From NCBI GenBank assembly GCA_947374705.1, contig CANCDA010000129.1, positions 1-7,163 on the forward strand: DNA of 7,163 bases, given 5' to 3'. This document shows positions 1-6,961 of the stretch, piece by piece. A program made the translations under genes and the position numbers. This DNA is from Comamonadaceae bacterium (GTDB lineage: Bacteria; Pseudomonadota; Gammaproteobacteria; Burkholderiales; Burkholderiaceae_C). The notes under the pieces were generated by a model, which ran no database searches, was not told where the DNA came from, and saw nothing but the letters and a program-made list of their open reading frames with translations. Position 1 is the first letter of the stretch, and every line of letters starts with the position of its first letter.

Positions 1-13
1 CGACCTGATCTTG

Positions 14-192
14 CGAGCTTGGCGGATGTTCCACTGCCGAAATCCAACCCTGCTCGCTGCCCTGGCGCATGGGGTGAGTGGCGCAGCGGCATCAAGGAGG
101 AGCAGACGGCCCTAGGCCGTCGCGGGGGACAGCCGCGTAGCTACTTACCCCATGTGCCGGGGCGTACAAGTGCCTGGCATCTTGACTTATGA
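14..192 (+). ncRNA. ssrS: Probable 6S RNA (RNA polymerase sigma-70 holoenzyme regulator)
   Basis: The stretch folds on paper into the long rod typical of 6S RNA. Positions 60-82 pair with 140-162 in 23 consecutive pairs (four are G-U). A 3x3 internal loop (83-85/137-139) follows, then five more pairs (86-90/132-136), and the tip carries a hairpin with stems 105-111 and 115-121. Below the rod is an asymmetric bubble, about 20 bases on the 5' side (40-59) and about 7 on the 3' side (163-169). It is closed by 32-34/170-172 and 25-30/176-181. The closing-stem words GATGTTC (from 25) and GGCATC (to 181) resemble those I know from proteobacterial 6S RNAs, and the 180-base size fits. 6S RNA mimics an open promoter and sequesters the housekeeping holoenzyme in stationary phase. 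The ends are estimated by analogy with the E. coli RNA, and the promoter lies mostly or wholly outside the window. It could be another structured RNA. Confidence 0.68.
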
Positions 193-213
193 CTTCCAGA
201 AGTCCTGAACGTA

Positions 214-239
214 CAAAAGGCCCTGATCAGGGCCTTTTG
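214..239. terminator. Bidirectional rho-independent terminator between ssrS and tRNA-Gly
   Basis: A perfect 26-base palindrome with arms CAAAAGGCCCTGA and TCAGGGCCTTTTG. As RNA it gives a GC-rich stem (AGGCCC/GGGCCT) around a short TGATCA loop. The A run on one side and T run on the other supply a short U tract whichever strand is transcribed. It lies downstream of the plus-strand 6S RNA and of the minus-strand tRNA, so it can end both converging transcripts. The U tract is only four bases, so efficiency is uncertain. Confidence 0.8.
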
Positions 240-264
240 AATTGAGTTAGGAAGCGAAAAATTC

Positions 265-338
265 TGGAGCGGGTGAAGGGAATCGAACCCTCGTATGAAG
301 CTTGGGAAGCTGCCGTTCTACCATTGAACTACACCCGC
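265..338 (-). tRNA. tRNA-Gly (anticodon CCC)
   Basis: Read on the minus strand this is a complete 74-base tRNA with an encoded CCA end. The acceptor stem GCGGGTG pairs with CACCCGC. The D arm is GTTC-AATGGTA-GAAC, the anticodon loop is TTCCCAA (anticodon CCC at 304-306), the variable loop has four bases, and the T arm is GAGGG-TTCGATT-CCCTT. The discriminator base is U, as expected for bacterial glycine tRNAs, and the sequence is close to E. coli glyU. It decodes GGG. One oddity: the anticodon stem GCAGC/GCTTC has a C-U mismatch at 28-42 (window 312 and 298). It lies 32 bases beyond the gabD stop codon and upstream of the 214-239 terminator. Confidence 0.97.
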
Positions 339-349
339 GATAGGCGTCG

Positions 350-355
350 ATTATA
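350..355 (-). promoter_or_regulatory. Candidate -10 box for tRNA-Gly
   Basis: On the minus strand this is a perfect TATAAT, 11 bases before the first base of the mature tRNA. Transcription would start about 5 bases before the tRNA. No good -35 match lies at 16-18 bases; that position falls in the 3' end of gabD. The -10 is convincing by position, but the whole promoter is only a candidate. Confidence 0.5.
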
Positions 356-370
356 GAAGGCGATGGGACA

Positions 371-1849
371 TCATTTCTGGATGTCACCAATGCACAAATA
401 CTTCATCTCCACATAGTCTTCCATGCCGTGGCTGGAGCCCTCGCGGCCCAGACCGGATTGTTTGACGCCGCCAAAGGGCACGTGCTCGGTGGCGATGATG
501 CCCACGTTGATGCCCACCATGCCGAACTCCAGCGCTTCGCTCACGCGGAAGATGCGGCCCACGTCGCGGCTGTAGAAGTAGCTGGCCAGGCCAAAGACGG
601 TGTTGTTGGCCGCATCAATCGCTTCTTGCTCGGTGCTGAAACGAAACACGGGGGCGAAGGGGCCAAAGGTTTCCTCTTGCGCGCACAGCATGTTGGACGT
701 GGCTTCTGAGATCACTGTGGGCTCGAAAAATTGGCCGTACAGTTTTTTGCCACCCGCCAAGACCTTGCCACCTTTGGCGATGGCGTCGGCCACATGGCGC
801 GTCACCTTTTCGACCGCAGCGTCCTCAATCAGCGGGCCTTGCGACACGCCGTCTTCAAAGCCGTTGCCCACCTTCAAAGCTTTGACCTTGGCGGCAAATT
901 TCGCCACGAATTCGTCGTACACACCGTTTTGCACATAGAGCCGGTTCGCGCACACGCAGGTCTGGCCCGCGTTGCGGTACTTACTGGCCATGGCACCTTC
1001 GACGGCGGAGTCCACGTCCGCATCGTCGAACACGATGAAGGGCGCGTTGCCGCCCAACTCTAGCGACATCTTCTTCACGGTCGGCGCGCTTTGCGCCATC
1101 AGGATGCGACCCACTTCGGTGGAGCCGGTAAAGCTGATGTGACGCACCACATCGCTGGCGCACAACACTTTGCCCACGGCGATGGAGTTGTCCGCGTCAG
1201 CGGTGATGACGTTGAGCACACCGGCGGGAATGCCCGCACGAATCGCCAGCTCGGCGGCGGCCAGCGCGGTGAGCGGCGTCAGCTCAGCCGGTTTAATGAT
1301 GACGGGGCAGCCGGCGGCGAGAGCTGGTGCCACTTTGCGTGTGATCATGGCCAAGGGGAAGTTCCACGGCGTGATGGCCGCGCACACGCCGATGGGCTGC
1401 TTGATGACCATCAGGCGGCGGTTGTTGTCGAACTGGGGCAGGGTCTCGCCGTTGACGCGCTTGGCTTCTTCGGCAAACCACTCGACAAAACTCGCACCGT
1501 AAGCCACTTCACCTTTGGCCTCGGCAAAAGGCTTGCCCTGCTCGGCGGTCAGGATGCGGCCCAGGTCTTCTTGGTTGGCCATCAGCAGATCGAACCACCG
1601 GCGCAAGATGATGCTGCGCTCCTTGCCGGTTTTGCTGCGCCAGGCGGGCCAGGCGGCGTTGGCGGCGGCTATGGCTTGCTCGGCGTCTTGAGCGCCCAGG
1701 TTGGCTACATCGGCCAGCTTGGTGCCGTTGGAGGGGTCAAACACGTCGAAACGACTGCTGCCCTTCATCCATTGCCCGTTGATGAGCGCGTCGGTCTTGA
1801 ACAGGCTGGGGTCATTGAGCAAGGCGAGGGGAGAAGTCTTCATGTCCAT
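371..1849 (-). CDS. gabD: Succinate-semialdehyde dehydrogenase (NADP+), GabD
   Basis: Oxidises succinate semialdehyde to succinate with NADP+ in the cytosol, the last step of the GABA shunt and of related 4-carbon catabolism. The 492-residue protein has the full length of the family (E. coli GabD has 482) and resembles it along its whole length. Visible aldehyde dehydrogenase motifs are PWNFP at 161-165, the cofactor-binding lysine in IIKPAE (K186), FTGSTEVG at 240-247, the general base in LELGGNAPF (E264), the catalytic cysteine in GQTCVCANR (C298), and EETFGP at 392-397. C298-x-C300 matches the cysteine pair that forms a redox switch in human SSADH. The first ATG (1849) is preferred: a weak GGA lies about 8 bases upstream, whereas the second ATG (1843) has only a too-close GGA. 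No gabT, gabP or regulator is adjacent. A glutarate-semialdehyde role is possible, since the same subfamily does both. Confidence 0.93.
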   Translation of the reverse strand: MDMKTSPLALLNDPSLFKTDALINGQWMKGSSRFDVFDPSNGTKLADVANLGAQDAEQAIAAANAAWPAWRSKTGKERSIILRRWFDLLMANQEDLGRILTAEQGKPFAEAKGEVAYGASFVEWFAEEAKRVNGETLPQFDNNRRLMVIKQPIGVCAAITPWNFPLAMITRKVAPALAAGCPVIIKPAELTPLTALAAAELAIRAGIPAGVLNVITADADNSIAVGKVLCASDVVRHISFTGSTEVGRILMAQSAPTVKKMSLELGGNAPFIVFDDADVDSAVEGAMASKYRNAGQTCVCANRLYVQNGVYDEFVAKFAAKVKALKVGNGFEDGVSQGPLIEDAAVEKVTRHVADAIAKGGKVLAGGKKLYGQFFEPTVISEATSNMLCAQEETFGPFAPVFRFSTEQEAIDAANNTVFGLASYFYSRDVGRIFRVSEALEFGMVGINVGIIATEHVPFGGVKQSGLGREGSSHGMEDYVEMKYLCIGDIQK

Positions 1850-1915
1850 GGTGAGTTTCCATCAAGGGTGTTGAGAGGGCAGAGGTGGGGCAGGCACGGC
1901 TGGGTGCTGGTCAGG

Positions 1916-1933
1916 CCCGCATGTTAACGCGGG
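1916..1933. promoter_or_regulatory. Inverted repeat in the gabD leader region
   Basis: CCCGC, then ATGTTAAC, then GCGGG: a 5-base inverted repeat around a loop containing the palindrome GTTAAC. It lies in the 120-base gap upstream of gabD. On the minus strand a TTGACG (1937-1942) lies just upstream, but no matching -10 box follows at normal spacing. It may be an operator or chance. The gap also holds GCCTCA/TGAGGC (1944-1949/1962-1967) with no T tract, so no clear terminator for the GGDEF-EAL gene is visible. Confidence 0.2.
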
Positions 1934-1969
1934 ATGCGTCAAGGCCTCAAGGCCCAAGCACTGAGGCAC

Positions 1970-3706
1970 TCACACTAACGAGGACTTCCGTCTGGCGAAG
2001 GCCAGAAATTGCGCCAACGGCATGGGCCGGCTGTAGAAGTAGCCTTGGTAATCGGGGCAGCCGGCATCGTTCAGAAAGTCTCTTTGTGCGGCGTTTTCAA
2101 CCCCTTCGGCAATCACGTTCAGCCCTAAGTTTTTCGACAGGCTGATGATGGTGTTGACAATGGAGGCATCGTTGGGGCTGGTCAGCATGTCGTTCACAAA
2201 GGAGCGGTCAATTTTCAGCTGCTCCAGCGGCATGCGTTTGAGGTAGGTGAGCGATGAGTAACCGGTGCCAAAGTCGTCCAGCGACAAGCCAATGCCTTGC
2301 GCTTTGAGCAGGTGCATTTTGGCAATGATTTCCTCCACATTGGCCACCAGCAGGCTCTCGGTTAGCTCCAGTTTGAGCTGGCTTGGGCGTGCCCCGGTGA
2401 GTGCCAACTGCGAGACGACTTGACCCAGAAAATCAGGTTGGTTAAATTGCAAAGCGCTGACGTTGACCGATAGGGTCAGTTGCGCCAGATCTGGGTCATG
2501 AGCCCATAGGGCGAGTTGCGTGCAAGCCTGCTCCAGAACCCATTGACCAATGGGCAAAATTAGCCGGGTGCTTTCGGCGATGGGGATGAAGTCCATCGGT
2601 GGCATGAAGCCGCGTTGCGGGTGCTGCCAGCGAATCAACACCTCGCAACCTTTGAGATCTCCGCTTTCATTGGTCTGCGCTTGGTAGTGCAGAAAAAACT
2701 GTTTTTCCAGCAATGCGATGCGCAAGTCCGCCTCCATTTGCACACGCTCCATCACGGCGTTTTCAAGTGAAGGGTCAAAAAACAGCAGGCTGTTGCGCCC
2801 CGCTTCTTTGGTTTTGTACATGGCCAGTTCAGCTTGCTTGAGCAGGTTGTCCAGGCTGGTCTGGCGGCCTTGGAACAGTGTGGCGCCGATGCTGGGCGTG
2901 CTGCGGTGCGCCCGCTCATTGATCACGTAGGGTTGATTCAGGCTGGCCAAAATATTCATGCCCACCTCTTGGGCCTGCACGCTGGCTTGCGCCGCGTCAG
3001 TGCTGAGTTGGGTGAGCACGACGACGAACTCATCGCCCCCAATGCGGGCCACGGTGTCGCTTTGGCGAACACATGGGGTCAAGCGCCGCGCCACTTGCTT
3101 GAGCAGCCGGTCACCCATCTCGTGGCCCAAGGTGTCGTTGAGCATTTTGAAATGGTCCAGGTCAATCAACAGCAAGGCGCCAAATCGCTGGTCTTCGGTG
3201 CTGGCCTGCATGGCCTGCTCGATGCGCTCGCGCACCAGGGTCCGATTGGGCAAGCCGGTCAGGGTGTCGAAGTAAGCCAGGTTGGTGATGCGGTTTTCGG
3301 CCAGTCTTTTTTCGGTGATGTCACGCCCCAGCCCCAGCACGCCAATGAACCGCGAGTCGTCGTGCACGGGGGTGATGCTGATCTCCAGCAAATAACGCTG
3401 ACCATCGCTGCCGCACTGGAGCCATTCTTCCCGCACTTGGGGTTGTTTGCTGTCGGGGGCGTGGCGTTGCAGTACGTTCAAAAATTCCGTGTTGTCCTGG
3501 GTGGTAATGACCTCATCGGTCTTGCCCACAATGTCAGCTTCAGACAAGCCAATAAAGCGCTCGAACATGGGGTTGCAGGTGAGGTAGGTGCCGTTCACGT
3601 CTTTGAACCAAATCAACTCACGCAAGGATTTGAAAATGGTTTGCAGGTGCGCTTTTTGAGACGCCACCTGCTGGTAAAGGGCAAACATTTCTTCCGATGA
3701 AATCAT
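1970..3706 (-). CDS. PAS-GGDEF-EAL cyclic-di-GMP turnover protein
   Basis: Cytosolic signalling protein with both cyclic-di-GMP synthase (GGDEF) and phosphodiesterase (EAL) domains; no membrane segment or signal peptide is seen. Residue numbers count from a possible upstream TTG (3769). PAS sensor, about 36-150; GGDEF, about 160-330, with intact GGDEF at 244-248 and an inhibitory-site RQSD at 235-238, five residues before it; EAL, about 340-590. The EAL signature reads E376-V-L. The other metal and catalytic positions are present: N436, ELTES 468-472, DDFGTG 498-503, K519 in KIDRSF, E555 in AEGVEN and QGY from 575. Both activities therefore look possible, and which dominates cannot be read from sequence. 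I place the start at ATG Met22 (3706) because the 21 extra residues look non-conserved and the TTG sits inside an inverted repeat. A GGA lies about 10 bases before Met22. Met28 (GGAAGAA just before it) is another option. It lies downstream of the hybrid kinase on the same strand. Confidence 0.93.
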   Translation of the reverse strand: MISSEEMFALYQQVASQKAHLQTIFKSLRELIWFKDVNGTYLTCNPMFERFIGLSEADIVGKTDEVITTQDNTEFLNVLQRHAPDSKQPQVREEWLQCGSDGQRYLLEISITPVHDDSRFIGVLGLGRDITEKRLAENRITNLAYFDTLTGLPNRTLVRERIEQAMQASTEDQRFGALLLIDLDHFKMLNDTLGHEMGDRLLKQVARRLTPCVRQSDTVARIGGDEFVVVLTQLSTDAAQASVQAQEVGMNILASLNQPYVINERAHRSTPSIGATLFQGRQTSLDNLLKQAELAMYKTKEAGRNSLLFFDPSLENAVMERVQMEADLRIALLEKQFFLHYQAQTNESGDLKGCEVLIRWQHPQRGFMPPMDFIPIAESTRLILPIGQWVLEQACTQLALWAHDPDLAQLTLSVNVSALQFNQPDFLGQVVSQLALTGARPSQLKLELTESLLVANVEEIIAKMHLLKAQGIGLSLDDFGTGYSSLTYLKRMPLEQLKIDRSFVNDMLTSPNDASIVNTIISLSKNLGLNVIAEGVENAAQRDFLNDAGCPDYQGYFYSRPMPLAQFLAFARRKSSLV

Positions 3707-3754
3707 GTTGATTCGTTCCGACGCCCCGTTGTCTTTGCTTGTCCTTGGGTTAGG

Positions 3755-3778
3755 GAGCGGGACTTCCAATGCCCGCTC
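3755..3778. promoter_or_regulatory. 7-bp inverted repeat upstream of the GGDEF-EAL gene
   Basis: GAGCGGG (3755-3761) and CCCGCTC (3772-3778) form a perfect 7-base inverted repeat with a 10-base loop. It ends about 49 bases upstream of the preferred ATG at 3706 and covers the alternative TTG start at 3767-3769. It could be an operator, a hairpin in the mRNA leader, or a weak attenuator. No T run follows on the minus strand, so a standard terminator is unlikely. Confidence 0.35.
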
Positions 3779-3846
3779 TGTAGTGACAGCTTATTGCAGC
3801 GCGACCAAGCCATTGCCCCTATCAGCAGGGTGATTTACGCCCAGTT

Positions 3847-3863
3847 CGACCCATCGTGGGTCG
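3847..3863 (-). terminator. Weak hairpin downstream of the hybrid kinase gene
   Basis: CGACCCA and TGGGTCG form a perfect 7-base stem around a 3-base loop, 9 bases past the kinase stop codon. On the minus strand the following bases are AACTGGGC, so there is no U tract. It may slow or protect the 3' end of the kinase mRNA. It is not a convincing intrinsic terminator, which leaves co-transcription with the GGDEF-EAL gene possible. Confidence 0.3.
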
Positions 3864-3871
3864 GGGGGGCG

Positions 3872-6800
3872 CTAGATCAGAAGGGAGGCGTTGTTTTGTT
3901 GTTCGGGCTGAGTCCAGCGCGACAGGGCTTGGCGCAGGGTGGCCACATTGAAGGGCTTGGAGATGTAGTCGTTCATGCCGATATGCAGGCACTTTTCAAG
4001 GTCGCTGGGGGCGGCATTGGCCGTCATCGCGATGATGGGCAGGTGGTAGCCCTTGGCCCTGATTGCTGCGGTGGCCTCAAAGCCATCGAGCACGGGCATG
4101 CGGCAGTCCATCAAGATCGCGTCAAAACCGCCCGTGAGCACCGCGTTGACGGCCTCCTGGCCGTTGTCAACCAAGGTGATGTGGGTGTAGCCAATTTGTT
4201 GGAGCAAGGCCTGGGCGACGATCTGGTTGATGGGGTTGTCTTCGACCACCAAAATTTTGCCCGCGTGCGTCAGCGCATCCGTATTCGGTGCAGCCGCCCT
4301 GCGTTCGCGTGAGGGGCTTGGTGGTATGGGCAACGGGGTGTTGCTCCCCGCCTGATCGTCTTGGGTGAAGCGCAGCTCGCAGCTGAACACGCTGCCTTGG
4401 CCGGGTGTGCTGCTCAGCAGGACTGAGCCGCCCAGGTGCTCGCACAGTTGTCTGACGATGGCCAGGCCCAGGCCGCTGCCACCGAACTCGCGCGTGGTGG
4501 AGCTGTCGGCCTGCGTGAAACGGGTGAATAATTTTTCTTGCACCTCGGGCGAGATGCCAATGCCGGTGTCGTGCACGGAGAACCGCAGCGTGGCGTTTGA
4601 GCCGGTGGCTTCGGTGTCGTGGCGGTCCAGCCGCTCTATGCGCAGGCCAAACTCGCCTTGGCGTGTGAACTTGAGTGCGTTGGACAACAGATTGTTCAAG
4701 ATTTGCCGCAGGCGGCCAGGGTCGCCGATCAAGTGATTGGGGACCTTGGGCGACTGTTGGGTGCTGAAGCTCAAGCCTTTTTCGCGCGCGCGCAGCCGGT
4801 ACAGATTGCTCAACTCGGTCAGCAAGTCACCCAGCTTGAAGGGTACGTGTTCGATGTTGAGTTGGCCGGCCTCGATCTTGCCAATGTCGAGCAAATCGTT
4901 GATCAGGCTCAGCAGGGACTTGGCGCTGGAGTCCGCCAGCTCGGCATACTGGCGCTGCTGCGCCGTCAAGCGTTCGGTCAACAGCAACTCCACCATACCC
5001 AGCATGCCGTTGAGCGGCGTGCGCATCTCGTGGCTCATGGTGGCCAGAAACTCGCTCTTGGCCTGGTTGGCGGCTTCGGCGGCCTCCAGGGCGTGTTTTT
5101 GGCTCAGCTGGCTTTCGCGCAGCGCCTCTTCGGCTTCCTTGCGGTCGGTGATGTCCACCCAGAAGCCCAAAGAACGCGTGGGCTTGCCTTGTTCAAAAAA
5201 CAAACGCCCTACGGTGGCGATCCAGCGCACAGCACCATGGCATTGCACGATGCGCTGCTCGACATAAATGCGCCCATCGCCCGCCGGGTCGCTGGCACGC
5301 TTGAAGGCCGCGATGCCCATTTCGGCGTCCTCGGGGTGCATGTGGGACATGACCTGGGCGTGTCCAACCTCTGCATCTCTGGGGTAGCCCAGCATTTGCT
5401 TGAGTCGGGCCGAGATGTGAAAGCTGCCCGTGCCGATGTTGCGGTCGTACATGCCAAAGCGCGCGGCGTCGGCGGCCAGGCGCATGCGCTCTTCGCTTTC
5501 TCGCAGCGCTTCTTCGGTGCGGGCACGTTCCAGCCGGGGAAAAATTCGAGCGGCCAGTTCACTGAGCAAGGCGATGTCTTCCGCGGGCCAGACATAGGGT
5601 TCGCTGTGGCTGGCGGTTAAGACGTACTTCAAGCGCCCGTCGGCTACATAAGGGGCGTTCAACAGGGCGCACACGTTGCGCTCCTTGAGGCGTTCCAACT
5701 CATCGACTGAGCGGGGGTCGAGCTGCGCATCCGCGCTGACCAGGGTTTTACCTTCGGCCAAATCCAGCCGTTCGGCCTCTGTTCGGAAGGCCATCAGGGG
5801 GACAATCCGTGACGAGAAAGCGGTATTTGGTTCAATCGGATCCTCAAACATCACCACTTGATGGGCCGCGTCGTCCATCTCTACCAGCATGCAGCGCGTG
5901 AGCTGTAGGTGCTGGGCAATGCGCGTGAGCGACACGTGAATGATGTCCGCACTGCTGTGCAGCAAGGAAAACGACTTTTGTAAATCGGCCAGAAAAGCCA
6001 GGTTGCGTTCCCGGCGTTTGGTTTCGGTGATGTCCCAGTTGGTGCCCACCAAACGCAGGGAGCGGCCAGCAGGGTCGCGCAGCAAGCGGGCGTGGGCTTT
6101 GAGGGTGTGTACCTCGCCATTGAGCCAGATAATGCGAAATTCAGGGGTGTAGGGTTGATCCTCAAGCAACGCGGCTTGCAGGGCAGCGTCGGGAATGGCG
6201 GCATCGTCGCGGTGCAGGCACTGCGCCCAGGCGTCCAGCGCGTTGGGGAACATGGCCCGGCTGGTGCCAAAAAGGGCGTACATGTTGTCGTCCCAAAATA
6301 GCGTCTGGTTTTGCAAATCCAACTCCCAGATGCCGACCTCGGCGGAGTCCACGGCCAGCTTCATGCGGGCTTCGCTCATGCGCAAGGCGGTCTCCCGGGC
6401 ATGACTGTTGAGCTCAGTTTCGGCAATGCAGGCCAGGTCATCCAGTAAAGCCAGTTGGTCGGGGGACAGCGTGCGTGGTTTGTGGTCCACCACACACAAG
6501 GTGCCAATCCGGTTGCCTTGCATCGTTTTCAGGGGCCGACCGGCGTAAAAGCGCACATAAGGCGCGCCTGTGACGAATGGGTTGTCGGCGAAGCGCGTGT
6601 CTGCGCTTGCGTCAGCGACGATAAAAAAATCATCGTTCAGGATGGCGTGCCCGCAAATGGAGGTGTCGCGCGAGGTCTGCTTGGTATCCAGACCAAAGGC
6701 TGACTTGAACCACTGGCGGTCGGTGTCAACCAGCGAGACCACGGCGATGGGCATCTCCAGCAGTGCAGCAGCCAGTCGGGTGACGCGGTCAAAACGCTCC

Positions 6801-6883
6801 TCAGGCGGGGTGTCCAGAATATCCAAGGCGTGCAAGGCGGCCAGCCGTTGGGCTTCATCTGGGGGGATGCGGGGCGCTTGCAT
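3872..6883 (-). CDS. Hybrid sensor histidine kinase, GAF-PAS-GAF-PAS-HisKA-HATPase-REC
   Basis: A 1003-residue cytosolic hybrid kinase with no membrane segment. Order: GAF1 (about 1-160, with the family's TSICGHAI at 74-81 and GTLCVVD at 127-133), PAS1 (166-290, ending TNWDITETK), GAF2 (296-450, more divergent), PAS2 (457-583, ending WVDITDRK), a helical linker, HisKA with MSHEMRTPLNG (phospho-acceptor H618), HATPase with N-box N731, DTGIGIS 772-778 and GGSGLGL 801-807, a proline-rich linker 845-870, and a receiver (about 875-988) with E881/D882, acceptor D926, T954 and K976. All kinase and receiver residues are intact. There is no HPt and no output domain, so phosphate must go to a separate HPt/regulator, or the receiver controls the kinase. 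The input signal is unknown; cytosolic GAF/PAS sets often sense redox state, small ligands or gases. The ATG at 6883 starts the conserved GAF helix (EAQRLAALHALDILDTPPE) at the usual distance, though its Shine-Dalgarno is weak. Confidence 0.94.
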   Translation of the reverse strand: MQAPRIPPDEAQRLAALHALDILDTPPEERFDRVTRLAAALLEMPIAVVSLVDTDRQWFKSAFGLDTKQTSRDTSICGHAILNDDFFIVADASADTRFADNPFVTGAPYVRFYAGRPLKTMQGNRIGTLCVVDHKPRTLSPDQLALLDDLACIAETELNSHARETALRMSEARMKLAVDSAEVGIWELDLQNQTLFWDDNMYALFGTSRAMFPNALDAWAQCLHRDDAAIPDAALQAALLEDQPYTPEFRIIWLNGEVHTLKAHARLLRDPAGRSLRLVGTNWDITETKRRERNLAFLADLQKSFSLLHSSADIIHVSLTRIAQHLQLTRCMLVEMDDAAHQVVMFEDPIEPNTAFSSRIVPLMAFRTEAERLDLAEGKTLVSADAQLDPRSVDELERLKERNVCALLNAPYVADGRLKYVLTASHSEPYVWPAEDIALLSELAARIFPRLERARTEEALRESEERMRLAADAARFGMYDRNIGTGSFHISARLKQMLGYPRDAEVGHAQVMSHMHPEDAEMGIAAFKRASDPAGDGRIYVEQRIVQCHGAVRWIATVGRLFFEQGKPTRSLGFWVDITDRKEAEEALRESQLSQKHALEAAEAANQAKSEFLATMSHEMRTPLNGMLGMVELLLTERLTAQQRQYAELADSSAKSLLSLINDLLDIGKIEAGQLNIEHVPFKLGDLLTELSNLYRLRAREKGLSFSTQQSPKVPNHLIGDPGRLRQILNNLLSNALKFTRQGEFGLRIERLDRHDTEATGSNATLRFSVHDTGIGISPEVQEKLFTRFTQADSSTTREFGGSGLGLAIVRQLCEHLGGSVLLSSTPGQGSVFSCELRFTQDDQAGSNTPLPIPPSPSRERRAAAPNTDALTHAGKILVVEDNPINQIVAQALLQQIGYTHITLVDNGQEAVNAVLTGGFDAILMDCRMPVLDGFEATAAIRAKGYHLPIIAMTANAAPSDLEKCLHIGMNDYISKPFNVATLRQALSRWTQPEQQNNASLLI

Positions 6884-6961
6884 GGTGCAGAACTTCGGGT
6901 GGCGGGCTTGATGTCGGTGACGGTGTCAGCCGGGATAGTACGCCTGCGCCGGGTGAAAATC

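Noticed and set aside
265..338. tRNA-Gly 3' end as an attachment site for an integrated element
   Set aside because: No integrase, no second copy of the tRNA end and no foreign genes are visible in the window.
1091..1927. Plus-strand open frame of 278 codons antisense to gabD
   Set aside because: gabD is certain on the other strand. The antisense product is Gly/His-rich with no known motif.
2834..3700. Plus-strand open frame of 288 codons antisense to the GGDEF-EAL gene
   Set aside because: It is fully opposite the PAS and GGDEF domains, has no recognisable motif, and shows shadow composition.
3707..3871. Cyclic-di-GMP riboswitch in the leader of the GGDEF-EAL gene
   Set aside because: Only simple hairpins are present. 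I see none of the GNRA tetraloop/receptor or the conserved core of class I or II riboswitches.
4619..5620. Plus-strand open frame of 333 codons antisense to the kinase gene
   Set aside because: It lies opposite PAS2, HisKA and HATPase, whose motifs are unmistakable. Its translation is rich in A, G, Q and V with no family motif, as expected of a shadow frame in GC-rich DNA.
6623..6629. Seven-A run inside the kinase gene (coding strand T7) as a phase-variable tract
   Set aside because: It encodes Phe-Phe in a conserved GAF segment, is short, and the reading frame is intact. Nothing suggests slippage control.
6403..6883. GAF1 of the kinase as a phytochrome-type chromophore domain because of its Cys-Gly-His motif
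   Set aside because: The SICGHAI pattern is typical of this common GAF subfamily. The bilin-binding Cys-His arrangement and a PHY domain are absent.
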